64,000 nucleotides of DNA from Phytoseiulus persimilis (lineage: Eukaryota > Arthropoda > Arachnida > Mesostigmata > Phytoseiidae), in assembly GCA_037576195.1 (NCBI GenBank), contig CM075101.1, positions 33,728,001 through 33,792,000 on the forward strand, written 5' to 3'. Made by a program: the position numbers and the translations under genes. Below, in pieces: positions 37,601 to 48,790 of this stretch. How positions within the stretch are numbered: the stretch's first letter is position 1; the number at the start of each line of letters is the position of its first letter. Below the pieces are notes generated by a model. The model was not told the origin of the DNA. It ran no database searches and saw only the letters and a program-made list of their open reading frames with translations.

Positions 37601-40011
37601 CTTCCGAAGTTCCGAACTTCATAGATAGCAACCACGAGTATTACGCAAAGGCGTTTTGGAATAGCTGGTCGAATCGCTCATGGATGGAGCCAGGAAGCTC
37701 AGGTTTTTGGGAATATCCCATTGATCGTCCCAGAACGTTGTATTCCAGTTGGGGGGAAATTTCGAAAGAACACCTGACATTGCTGGCTCTACTCATGAGA
37801 GCTCGGTAGTCATCGCTGCTGGGTTCGATCTCAATCGACCTTGACAGGCCACCCATGAGACACTGTCGCAAGAAAGAACTGGGATGCGCGCACATCTCCA
37901 GTGGTTACAGCCATCGCAGTTTCCTTTCTAGTTCCTCGCTCGACAGAGCTCAGTAGGTGGAGCACGAGCAAACATCACAGCCGAACTGAAACGAGTTAAG
38001 CCCGTCAAAATTTTGCAAAGTTCAAGGTGTCCTCCAGTTAGGAACTTCAGCGCTTCCGGAGGTTTCAAAATCAACTCTGACGGAAGTGGAATGTCCCAGA
38101 TCTGAACCTTCCATTGTTTTTTTCCCGGTGATTTATCGCAGTCGATATGACCGACGAGTCGCCGCCGTTAGGTAGAGATTTGGAGTGCGGATGGAGGGAA
38201 CTATCTGAAAGAAAACAAACTGCTTTCCGGAATATCGCTGAATCGAGATCTAGCAAAGGGCGCCAATCACAACAGATTTCTGCTCTGCCTATTCTCTTGG
38301 CTAGTATTGACGTAATCGCGAGAAAATCTTATTATTCCTGTGTCAGATGGAGGAATTCGAACGACCTCAATACCGCTGGCGCGGAGACGAGGATCCCCTA
38401 CCTAGACGACTCATCCAGGAAATCACTCATCGAGATACGCTCCCGAGGACAAAATCAGAACCGATCGCATCGTACCGAAGGCTCCCGAACGCCCACAATT
38501 CTATGCGCTTGATGTCTGGGAATGGTTTGATGGCTCCGTTAAGCTTCTCCACGCCTGAAAACCTCCAGGACTTCCAGATACTGCAAAGTTCCGTCGAAAA
38601 CCTTTCATTATCCGTGAACTCGCCACAGCCAAGATTTAAGGGTTGAGCAGGCATCGAGCAAGCTGTGGCGGAGCAGGGAGCGAAAACGTGATCCAACACA
38701 CCTACAAAGGGAGGTCGTAGTTCAGCGAGAGCAAATCCAATACACGAGTAATTCTGTTGAGAGCGTTCCCGGGAGTTGCTCAAAGCTCCCTATGCGCAGA
38801 GTCAAAGCCTCATTGTGCGCGAAAAATCGATATATTTAACAGAACCAGGAGCGCAGCGCCGCTCGCTTGGAGCGTCAAAACGCAAGCGGCACGGCCGACG
38901 GGCACTTTCTCAAATCGCGAGTCTGCGCACAGAGGTCAGGTCTGTATGAAATGAGTGAGCTATGGGATTTCCAAGTTCCATGTTCCCCCGACTTCAACTA
39001 CGGGAACTTCAACTATGGTATTTTTGTGGCATCTCGGACCCGCGGTGGTTTGTATTGTCACACCCTAGCGCCTAACTGTTCAAGAATACGAGTCGTGAGC
39101 TGGGAACTGGGACACCCTTCAGGTGTTTGCCTCGGAAATTCCGTCGCGATCGAATCATCGAGGACAAGTGTTTCCAGTACAATGGAGTTGTCTCCATGAG
39201 ATGCGAGTATCTGCGCGGCCCGACTTTATGTGTATCGAAGAATCGTATCACTACCTCATCTAGCAAACGCATCCTCTACTTCAAACGATATTCCTTGTTC
39301 AGAAATTATCGAATAGGCTCACATCAGAGGATACCACTCATTGGACATGGGATCGACTATGTAGGATCGGGACTCCCATGGTAGAAGACTCAGAAAAGTA
39401 TTTCATTCGAACAAAAATGCGCGTCGTGATTCCGGGAAAGGAGTTTCCCGGAATCTCTTCAAAATCGGCAGAGTGAGAGTCATTTGAAGCCAGCGGGAAA
39501 CAAATCATTCCAATGAGCGCTTCTCCTGAGCATCATTGCAAAACTCCAGCATTATGCCCTCAGCCAGAATGGGAAAGTTTTTTCTTGATTTTTTGAGGAA
39601 CATTTGAAGAAAAATCAGGTAGGTGGGTACGTCGGTATTCAAAAACGTCAGCGGAAGGTTCAGGCTGTGAGAAAAGCAACACTGTGTACAACTTTTCACC
39701 CTCTCCGGGGAGAAACATCAAACATGCCATCAGCTCCAGATTCAATTCTCTCTCGCATAGAGGAGCCTCCGCTTCCTGCCGTCTCGAAGCTCTAGACGGT
39801 CTCAGAAACTCGATTGCTCCTTCTCGCCATCGTTCGCGTTTTCCGACTCGTTGGCGCTTCAAGTTTCTCACGTGCCCCATCCCCCTTTCAGAAATATTCT
39901 CGTGGTAGAGGAGCCCGTGGACGAGTAAAGAAGATCTGTTAATAATAATATCTTCTGCTATCGTAAATTAAGTCCGCACTCGGATGGTTCGGGTGAAATA
40001 AGACCCGTGAA

Positions 40012-40263
40012 TTGAAGCAGAAGCAATTGGAGAGAAAGAATGCCAATGTTATCACCACAAAGCTGGCAGGCAACACGGCAACACAGAATCAACCGACAGC
40101 GAATACCGTCATCGCGCTTATCATCCTTGACCTGGACCCTGAGGGGCTCGGCGCCGCTGTAGACCGTATGCAGCGGTCGGTGCTTTGGAAAGTCGTTCAG
40201 AAATACCCGAGAAGTAGATTCGCTCCAAAACTTCGTTACCTGAATGCTACTAGCTGCTTGTAA
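40012..40263 (+). mobile_element. Probable relic of a non-LTR retrotransposon reverse transcriptase
   Basis: The plus-strand frame is open for about 84 codons. Its second half reads ...AAVDRMQRSVLWKVVQKYP..., which resembles the reverse-transcriptase block of LINE elements where 'AFD.V.R..LWKVL.K.G.P' follows the first catalytic aspartate. Hydrophobic ALIILDLD before it fits the preceding strand. The frame closes soon after and no YxDD block or endonuclease is visible, so this would be a short broken copy. The similarity is judged by eye and could be chance. Confidence 0.35.
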
Positions 40264-40444
40264 GAAGAATGAGAACACTGGTCGGTCGCCGAATCGGTCG
40301 CCGATGTAATAACCCCGACGGTCGCCAATGTGTACGCAACAGATGAATCATCGAAATGTTATGTCTTCGAGTGTGTTTGATCAACAAACACAAAGGAAAG
40401 CAAAATGAAGACAGATGGCTTTTGCTTCGTCGGCGTCACGGCTG

Positions 40445-40495
40445 GTCATCTACGTGGGGCCTGTGAGCTCACAGGCCAAGTTTTACCTAGATGAC
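40445..40495. repeat. Fold-back palindrome with nested arms
   Basis: A perfect 20-bp palindrome (GGCCTGTGAG at 40458-40467 followed directly by its reverse complement to 40477) is enclosed by a second pair of arms, GTCATCTA at 40445-40452 and TAGATGAC at 40488-40495. Together they could extrude as a cruciform or fold as a hairpin with an internal loop. It lies about 180 bp downstream of the reverse-transcriptase relic, so it may belong to a decayed mobile element. I see no matching copy elsewhere in the window. Confidence 0.65.
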
Positions 40496-43400
40496 GGTAT
40501 CAGTTTTCAGGCCGGTCCTCTTGACAGGGGGCCGTAACCGTACTTCGGCCGTGAGTTCGGGCGTTATGGAGCACCGATGACAAGTCGGTTTCGCCTCCCT
40601 GGTGCTGTCTCGTGTCCTCTCGGACTCTCCTGTCAGCGTAGGTTGGATGCATTTCAACCCGCGTGATTGGAAGAGGGACATAACTAGCGACCATCAGTGC
40701 TAACCTTGTAATCAAGCTCCAACTGCGGTGCGGAACCCGACGACTACCATGGTGCAGGCTATGCGATGTTTGCCCGATAATAAGTGCGCATCACCACGCC
40801 GTGCAAGCGGTAATATCACCGCACCCTGTATAGGTGCTCATCGATTGCAGCTCGATGATCGTCGATCGGGCGCGAGATTGAACAGTATTATTTTTCCTTA
40901 AAACTGTGACCGGTGTGCGCAGACCTCGCTAGCCCCTGATGCGAAAGAGTAATCTACGAACGAGAACAAACTGAAACGGTCGCGGCGATCCGGGAGCCGC
41001 TTCCTGGGCGTTTTCCTGGCAGCCTCCCGAAGTTCCGCACGGATATCCTGGAAGAATTGGAGATTTCGCGTTCGAAGCGACCAATCTCGCTCAACAGTGG
41101 CGCCAAGATGAGCAATGTCAATTCTAAGCATCCTACCGTATTTCGAGGGAAGCGAGAGAAAAGTGGAGTTTCTGGAACAACAGTTTGGGTTTGAGAGTTA
41201 CTGAGATGCTCCCAGCAGCAGGATTGCTGCACAGCTTTCATTCATAGTGCATGCATGGGGTTGGGTTGATGGTCACGGACTCGGGTTGTTCCGGTTCTGG
41301 ATATATCAGCCATGGTCGGCATGAAAATGCTGAAATGGCGTCGTCCGACGGCCAGATCGCGGCGAACTCTCACATTCGGACGAGAATTCGCAAGCGATGT
41401 CTCTCCCGCTCCTTCCCTTCCAAGAGTCACATTTAGAGAAACGATTTGCTGATTCACAAATCTCTCTCGCAACTTGGCAGAAATCTAATGTACGAAGTTA
41501 TCGCCGCTGGTGCGCTCGCTCATGCGCTCGCCGGCTGGTGACAGTCGTCGGGACCTCCTATTGGACCGCCGGAAAAGCGGAGGTGAAAGGAGCTGTGGCA
41601 CTTGCAGCAGTGGCAGCGCCCGCAGTAGCATCATTTGGCGGGGAAGAGCAGCCGAACGCCTCCTCGACTGCCGACCAGGCTGGCTGCAAGTAGCACGTTT
41701 TGCCACCCCAGTGGCAAGAGTTACGACTCGAGCATGGGGAGCAGTTCCCATTCATTGAGTTCATTGCTTTCGTTTTCCACCTGGCTGCGGCCTTCCCGCG
41801 TACTAGCAAGCCGCCAGCCCAGCAGTCCGCCCAAGCGACCAGGCAACCGAGCAGAAGGAGCACGCAAAGCGAGCCAGGGCACAAATGTAGTATATGCGAT
41901 TCGATGTGCAACCGAGAGACCTATCGATGGACCGACAGAACGAGGAATCAGAGCTGAATCGAGAGTTCGAACCGAAACGCAATAATTGCTCCCGCAGCCT
42001 GCCGGCGACTTTCATTCGGCAAGCCACCGGCTTCGCGGATGACTTGCCTTACCTCCAGAACGCGGTTACACCGTGTGTCCCACAATACGTGTGTTCGTAT
42101 CGGAAACTAATCTGCGGGCGGCGCAATCCGTGCAGCGAGAGTTTCTGCGGTCAGACCGCAAAATTTCATCAAGAGCGTCTGTCTCCATGCTCCGAACAGA
42201 GTCGCGATTGTCTGCGCATCTTCGCTTCCAGCTTGATAGCTGAATGCGACAAGCGACATCACGGCTCCGAAACCGGGGTCCCTCTCTGCGCCGGGTCACA
42301 GGGTGAATGGCTGACGCAGCAGCCAGTCGTAGACGGCAAACAGAGGGACAGCCGTCGTCGGCGAGATCGAGAGCGCGAATGTAAATCTCCCCCAGATGGA
42401 TAGGAAGCCCTTTTATGGAGAGCGGGCCAACGGAGAGAACACTTGTTGCGTCTGGGATACAGAAGCTCCCATATTAGGGCATTCCAGCCCGAGCCGAGAC
42501 GGAACAGAACATGTTTACGGCTTGTGAGGCCCTCATACGAGCGAATTGCTCCGCCGGCATCGATGCTCTCATCACCCCCTCCAAATAAGCAACGCGAGCA
42601 ACTCCAGCGGATGATTACGTTTAGGATCCAGAGCGTCTCGTAATATCTATGCATTCTGTTCGCTGTTCACCGCTCGGCCGAGTGGTACTCAAAACCGAGA
42701 TTTGTGAGTCGATGAGCTAGACGAATTCTGATTCGTTTGGGAGTCTTAGCCAGCGATTCCAAATCCGCGTTTCAGAGACGCAATCGGAATTCCCGTCGAA
42801 GACAACGGAGAGCTCATTCCACTCCGCCCGAACGGAATTCAATACCGAGCCCTCAAGTTGGGAAATCGTTTCGGCAAAACGAACGGAATCCAACGAGGAT
42901 AGAAACAGGTGAGAGCGCTTGAACCGCGGGGAGCGGTTGTCTCCGTCGAACTGATCAACATTGTCTTCATTTCCCGAACGATACCGACTTTGGCTCAGAT
43001 GTTCTCAGAGATGGGCGATCGCTCCACTCTAACTCCTTAATAGCGGTTTCGTTGCGCGTTTCCTGAGGCTAGATCGAAATTTAACGAACGCGACAAACGG
43101 AAACGACAACTGATAGTTTACAGTTTCGCCGTCGTCTCTGCCGCGGGCCGCAGCCATTGTCGGCAACTTCGTCGTCCTTGGCGCTGCTTTCTGCCAGCTC
43201 CTTCATGATGAGGTCACTGGTACACGTTAGGGAGAAAGATTCGTAGCATTCTGAGAGAAAAAAAAAGCTGAGGAGGGAATAACACAGACGTCTGGACATT
43301 TGCCAAGCTCTAACTAATTCGCTCGAATTGTTTTGGCTTGGAGCCATTCCTTTCCTCGAAACGTTTCAGAACCTGCTTGGTTCACGGCAGAAAAACGACG

Positions 43401-44071
43401 TCCGCCGACAACGACAATTCTGAAGTCTGTCTTCCTTTGTCAACGTGGAACAGTCGCGATAAAGGACGCCGGCATCGGCCTCCTCACAGTTCCTGCGATG
43501 GGAGACCCATCAATAAACGATGCGGCTTCGCGATAAGCTCCACAATTGAGATGAGTTTTCGAACCGGAACCTTAAGCTTAGCACTAATGAGAGATGGATC
43601 GTAAGATTTTTTTCGATTCAAGCGGTCGAATCGAGAACTATCATCCACCCGGGCGTCATGCAATGCTCTCGCTTTCTCCAAGACACGAGATAAGTCACCT
43701 CGCAAGATCGTGTTGACGCTCCCCTAATCATGATCTTCTTCAGAGTCATTGAATCCGATGTCTGCGGGGCAGCTTGCGGTTGATGAAAGTCAGGAATGGA
43801 GGAATTCCGGCTTTGATAATCAAAATATGTATTCGCTAGGAAGAAGAATTCCCGTTCTGCGAGGTTCGATCAATCTGCCAGGAGTCGACTCCGAGTGGAA
43901 CTGTAGGCCCGGAAACGTTTGAAGCGAACCCTGTATCGAATTCCACGTTTCTCCGGAGATAACTGAAATTGTTGTCGGCGTACGACGCGACTTTCGTCCT
44001 GCGGCTGCTGGAGCCAATGCATTGCGATAGCACGGCGGGGAGCCCTGGCGAATCGTGCGACTAATAATATT

Positions 44072-44347
44072 GTGACGACGCGTGCCACGCGCGGCGAGAT
44101 CATCAATCGAGAAGGAAGTCTCGATGAAATTGCGTCAACCTCTTCTCGAGCTCCCGACCACCCGAGCGCTCAGATCCAAACTCACAGGATCGTGCTTGCA
44201 GTCACTCTTCCGCTAATGATCGAACACGGCGGCACGGCGGAGCCGAAAACTTTGATACCAACTATCCTCAGGGCTCGAAAATATCTAGAGGAAGCTCAAC
44301 TCCAACATCAAGCTGATTTGTGTCGAGCCAACAACGCGGCGTCTTGA
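44072..44347 (+). CDS. Unassigned coding-like frame, possible terminal exon
   Basis: About 90 codons remain open to a TGA at 44345-44347, with balanced composition and a charged helical C-terminal part (RARKYLEEAQLQHQ). There is no ATG near the 5' end, so if real it is an internal or terminal exon. I could not fix a splice acceptor and recognise no family. It ends 11 bases from the stop of a similar frame on the opposite strand. Confidence 0.15.
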   Translation: MTTRATRGEIINREGSLDEIASTSSRAPDHPSAQIQTHRIVLAVTLPLMIEHGGTAEPKTLIPTILRARKYLEEAQLQHQADLCRANNAAS

Positions 44348-44358
44348 ATCAACTCAAT

Positions 44359-44697
44359 TCATTCCTGCGAGGGAGGATCCGCCAGATATTCGCGGAAGTG
44401 GTTAGTAAGCTTCATTAAAGCGCGCATTCGAGGGGAGCCGGTGCCAATATGGATGCCAAGGACTGGGCCCTCAGCATTGGGAGGAATATTCAACCGAATA
44501 CAGTTTGCCTGAAAATTCCGCGATGAAGAATGCAATTCTCTGATGCGAGCATCTTGAAACAATCCGCGGCTCGATTCCACACTAAACGCCCTCGCCTGCT
44601 GCTCAAGATGACAAAGATTTGTATTCCCCACTCTCGAACAACCTGGGATCTTGTCTAACGAGCTTGCCGCTTTGGTTGCACAGATTGCACGATTCAT
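44359..44697 (-). CDS. Unassigned coding-like frame, possible terminal exon
   Basis: The most protein-like part runs from about 44605 down to the TGA at 44359 and contains segments such as RIRELHSSSRNFQAN and MRALMKLTNHFREYL, with varied codon use. A possible acceptor (TTGAGCAG) precedes it on the minus strand near 44604. I do not recognise the family. Upstream minus-strand frames at 44713-45095 and 45080-45361 might be further exons, but no splice chain could be established. Confidence 0.2.
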   Translation of the reverse strand: MNRAICATKAASSLDKIPGCSRVGNTNLCHLEQQARAFSVESSRGLFQDARIRELHSSSRNFQANCIRLNIPPNAEGPVLGIHIGTGSPRMRALMKLTNHFREYLADPPSQE

Positions 44698-46163
44698 TTT
44701 GTTCCTCCGACATCATGGTCGTCGTCGTCGATCACGGCTCGTTTCGAGCATCGCTGCAATCTCAAGACGCCGGAGTAATGATGTAACCCAACCCTCTGCG
44801 CGGCTTTGGATAGGAAAAAAGAGAGCGGACCATGGAACCCCTGTGAACGCTCGAGGATTCTTGGAAACTTCGTCTGCTCTTCCGCGTCGCTGGAGTCTGC
44901 TGAGGAATGGCGCGAGAACATGTGTGGAAGGAAAAAACTGTTCGAGAAAATCAATGGCGTGATGAAGAGTTGATTGACGAGTTCGCAACGCGGGAACGCC
45001 GTTCTTCCGCGTGAAAACAACTCGCTCCATCTTCTATGTTGAAGCGAGTACATTTGTTCCGGTGTCAAACTATCAAACGTCAGAATATCACGCATTTGGA
45101 GCTAAATTTGAAACCATCGCCGACTGCGAACGCTGCGAGCCGACGTTCGCACCAGGAATGAATGGAAGCCCTCTTCGGGAGTCGTGTATACCAACTTCGA
45201 CTCTTCAACGATAATGGAATACCTGATTGCTCGTTCAGGACGCCTTCTATGCACCGCGATCGCGGCGCAAGATCCCGAATGAAAGAATCTGCGTTGTGTG
45301 TCGTTAACTCCGCTCCGAGAGCGGTCTTAAATGTGAACAGGATGTCTTTCTCTGCGATCACATCTGTTCAAGGGATCGAGCTTCGTTGCTCGATTCTGAC
45401 TGACTTCGACTTCTTATCAGCAAGTCGGGAATGAAATCAGCACCAATGAAGTCAACGGCGCGGGATTCTGCGTCCGGAGTATTATCAAACGTTGAATAAC
45501 ACAGTCGATGAGGCACTCGAACAGGGAGAGATACGTGTGAATGGTGACCTTCACCAGCCCGGAAAGTCGGCTGCGATTTATCAGCGACAGTACGTGAGCA
45601 CCCGTGGGCTCCAGTATGTTCGTTCCCTGAGCGAGGCTCGGCAGTCGAAGAACTCTACTCACCGGACGTGTACTTTACAAAATCTCCGAGCGATTACGTA
45701 TCCGCGGCAAAGGGTTTGATGACACCGATCGAAATCGCTCCGTGAAAAGCAAACGAAACTATTGAAGGACATCGTACTGCGAGGAAATCGGATTCAAGAC
45801 CTCGCCTGCAGTTGGCAGACTTGAGCTATCGTAGCAAAAAATCGAATGGAACTCGAGATTCAGAAAGCGGGTGCGTGGCGAAAAGCCAGAGAGAAGAGTG
45901 GGCTGTCCACAGATTTGTTGACGAGTCTCCTGGTTGCGAAGCTCGTCAGAACGTTGCTGAGCACCGGTGATACACACAAAATACGAGCACAAGCGACAGA
46001 TTCCGGTAACAGCGCAAGAACACCTCGCTCAGAAGACTACTTCACATTACCGACGTCCGCGATGTGAATTTTCGGAATTCTGGCAAACAAAGAAGCCTTG
46101 GCCGAAGTCTTCATTTTTTCTTCAAGTCCAAAAGACGAAAACACAGAACTTCTTCGCTCACTA

Positions 46164-46580
46164 TCAGGCGAATTGCCCCGCCAAATCACTGTGAACTGTC
46201 GGTTGCAAGCGCAGAGCCATTCTCGGCAGAATCAAGTAAGGGCTGTTCATTGACGGACGCGGAAGTTTATCATCAGGGATCCGGAATATGTTTTCTTGGG
46301 GATGTGTCTCCTCCCGAGCTCCATGGAGCCTGATCGGTGGAATTCTTCCCCACTTGGAGGACTGGCCGTCTCGACGATTGACGAGAACTGTGGTGTTTCT
46401 CATGGGATCCAGATCCATAACGAATTGCGTTGATTCTCCGCTCACTTCCCCGCTTGCTCGTGTGCTGGCAGAACCTCTCCCGTTCGCTTGATATACAACT
46501 CCGAATTTACGCAGCATGTTCCTCGGAAGGCTCACAGCGATCCGGGGCCAGCATACGATAAGGTTCCTTCTCGTTCGCAT
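46164..46580 (-). CDS. Unassigned coding-like ORF
   Basis: An open frame of 138 codons whose best start may be the internal ATG at residue 22 (MLRKFGVVYQ). The following sequence is hydrophilic, with few repeats and a plausible composition (for example FVMDLDPMRNTTVLVNRRDG), but has no domain I recognise. No promoter, intron or poly(A) signal could be tied to it. Confidence 0.2.
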   Translation of the reverse strand: MRTRRNLIVCWPRIAVSLPRNMLRKFGVVYQANGRGSASTRASGEVSGESTQFVMDLDPMRNTTVLVNRRDGQSSKWGRIPPIRLHGAREETHPQENIFRIPDDKLPRPSMNSPYLILPRMALRLQPTVHSDLAGQFA

Positions 46581-47473
46581 CAGCAGCTGATTGACGGGCA
46601 GAAGTGGAGGGTAGCCTGTTTCTCTTCCTCAGCCTTCGCATCGCTTCTGTTGTCGGAGCCAGCCGACATCCACTTCGGTCACTTCTGGCGCCACAACGCT
46701 CAACAGCACTTCAGGTGAGGATCTGTATGTCTGTTCCAGCGCTCGCGACACTGATCTCTAGCTGGCAATAGACAAACAAACCACGCCGACAACCACTTGT
46801 TCCTACATTCGACACAAGTCGAGTCGTTCGCGAGTCGTGCTCCGTTCCGTGCGTCACGTTCTGCACTGTTAGCTCGATCGCTCGAGACGTTACCGATGTC
46901 AAGTTCCCGAGAATGAAACAACGATGTAGGGAGAAATCACAGTTTCGAGTGACTTCGACTACGTCATGTCAACGACCACATGAAAAATCATCCTGCTCAG
47001 GGGAAGGAGGCATTAAATATTCATTCTTCTCGCTTTTCCCCGGCCCTTGATGGTCTTGAGTGGAGCACTTTTCCTCACAATCCTCAGACCGTAGACGCGT
47101 TATCTACCGGTCGTGAACCATTGGGATAGTACTCGATGTGTGATCGGGCTTCGGGTCACCGGTGCATTATCTCAACACTTCCGAGAGCGGCTGTTGCAAC
47201 CCCTTGCTCTAACGCCGATGCCCCTGCGAAGTTGAATAACGTCATGAGTTGCTATCAGCCGCTTGATGGATACGGTTGGAGTTTCGGCAGTGTTCTCTTA
47301 GGCGGGTGTCAGATTATTAGTTTCAAGGGCTGGACTTCGACAACTTCATCGGGCCGGTGATCCGTGCCTGATCCAACTTCTTGCGGAAAGGGAACAGCAA
47401 GCTCCGGTGTTACGAAAACAGCGAGTTTTGTGGGGATCAGCGGTTGTTCAAATTTTTCCGAATTTTCTTCAGC

Positions 47474-48744
47474 ATGCTCTTCAAATTCGCTGCGGTCTGC
47501 TCTCTAGCAGCTGTTGCCCTGGCCTACCCCAGCGGAGCACCTGAAGGAACTTGCGCCACTTTGACTCCTAAGCATCAGGTCGGCGCTCAGAACTCGAAAT
47601 CCAGCCACGTTATCTACGTATCTCCGAACGCTGTCCGCGGTGGAACTCCCACGTCAGGTGAATCTGCCTAGAGCTTTGCTCGTCCTGGACAGCCTTGGGA
47701 AGTGCAACTGTTTTATTACCTTGGAACCTTTTACGAGATGTGCTCAGCTCACTCGCAGGGCCCGCACCTTATTCGTTCGAATATTTTTAGAAGTCTAGCA
47801 GTGGGGCGGAGGAGAACCGTAAGCTATCTCTGGCCTGATGACAGGTGGGGATGTTATCATGCTGTGTGCTCGCGGGGTAGATCTTCTGAAATCTCTTCAA
47901 AGTTCGAAACTTGTCGGACTGAGAGAATGATGTCTCTCATAGGTGTTATGCATTAATTTGAACGCATGAGTGCATGCTCTCTCACCTCTTCCGTTGCAAC
48001 ATTGACGACAAGCTGGAGTCGTCTACTATTCAGAGTCAAGAGTCCAGCTGGCGTGAATCTGCTCTACTTGTTGTTCACTGATCCCTTCTTCTTCTTCCGC
48101 TGCCGTCTTCTCGACAGTGCTTGCTCGTGGTTACCTTGTTCTCCCGTTCGCAACAGAGCAAAGCCCCGTTGTCGATGCTGTCTAGAGCGAGATCAGCTCG
48201 TGACAGGTTACAAATCCTCGCCTTCTACAATCCCCGGGAAGCGAGTGACTGTCTAACGCCGAAGTCAGTTTTGCCTGTCCTTTCTTAGAGCTCGATTCCC
48301 CCCTGCATACCAGTTGCGCATCGGCTACTTCGTTCATTCGTTCTGTTCGTTCGATAAAGCTCTCTAATGGACTAGGTTCAAGGGTCATTCTGTGCGTGTG
48401 AGCAACTTTGGTCGGTCGGCGTTTGACGTATGCTCGCTTCTCCACTAATGAGAATTGATTCCTCAGTGACTCTTCAGGGATCTACTTTCCGCGGATTCCT
48501 TATCGTCGCTCGTGACGCCAATACTGAGCAGCCAATCCAAGGAACGTGGGCTTCTCTTGATGGAAGTTCCAAGGCCTTGAGCTGCGGTATCACGCACAAC
48601 TCCAAGGATCCTAAATCCCAGGTCAGCGTTCAGTTCACTCCCTCTCGCACCTTCAGAGGCCAAATCGTATTCCGCGCTGCCGTTGTCCAAGACATTGACA
48701 CTTTCTGGAACAACGTGGCCTCCGAAGTCGTCAGTGTCTCTTGA
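47474..48744 (+). CDS. Secreted Reeler-domain defence protein (Hdd11/noduler-like), two exons
   Basis: Exons 47474-47657 and 48467-48744 join across an 809-bp GT-AG intron (donor TCAG|GTGAAT, acceptor CCTCAG|TG, phase 1) to give a 153-residue protein, close to the family's usual size. Residues 1-17 form a signal peptide (MLFKFAAVCSLAAVALA) and the mature chain starts YPSGAP, as in insect Hdd11-type proteins. The Reeler domain fills the rest: EGTCATLTP.H near 23, then in exon 2 VTLQGSTFRGFLIVARD, a central Cys in LSCGITHN, SQVSVQFTP and a FWNNV C-terminal strand. Such proteins are secreted into haemolymph and are linked to immune or nodulation responses in insects; the role here is inferred. 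TTTTCTTCAG just before the ATG may be the acceptor of a 5' UTR intron. Without splicing, each half reads into unrelated sequence, which supports the model. Confidence 0.9.
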
Positions 48745-48784
48745 AGCTTTGCAAGTGTGTATACTCATGTAAATCGAATCACCG

Positions 48785-48790
48785 AATAAA
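48785..48790 (+). promoter_or_regulatory. Polyadenylation signal of the Reeler-protein gene
   Basis: A canonical AATAAA begins 41 bases after the TGA stop at 48742-48744, giving a short 3' untranslated region. Confidence 0.75.

Larger units (their letters stand above)
29948..47473. other. Long gap between divergent genes; relics, repeats and unassigned ORFs
   Basis: This 17.5-kb stretch separates the start of the RasGRF-like gene (leftward) from the Reeler-protein gene (rightward) and should contain both promoters. I see no complete gene. It contains a GAT-rich acidic tract (about 30745-30849), a (TGGT/TGGC)n microsatellite, TC-rich and GC-triplet tracts, a probable reverse-transcriptase relic at 40012-40263, a fold-back palindrome at 40445-40495, and a few coding-like ORFs without recognisable domains (44072-44347 plus, 44359-44697 minus, 46164-46580 minus). 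I found no convincing TATA box or tRNA gene. Confidence 0.5.
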
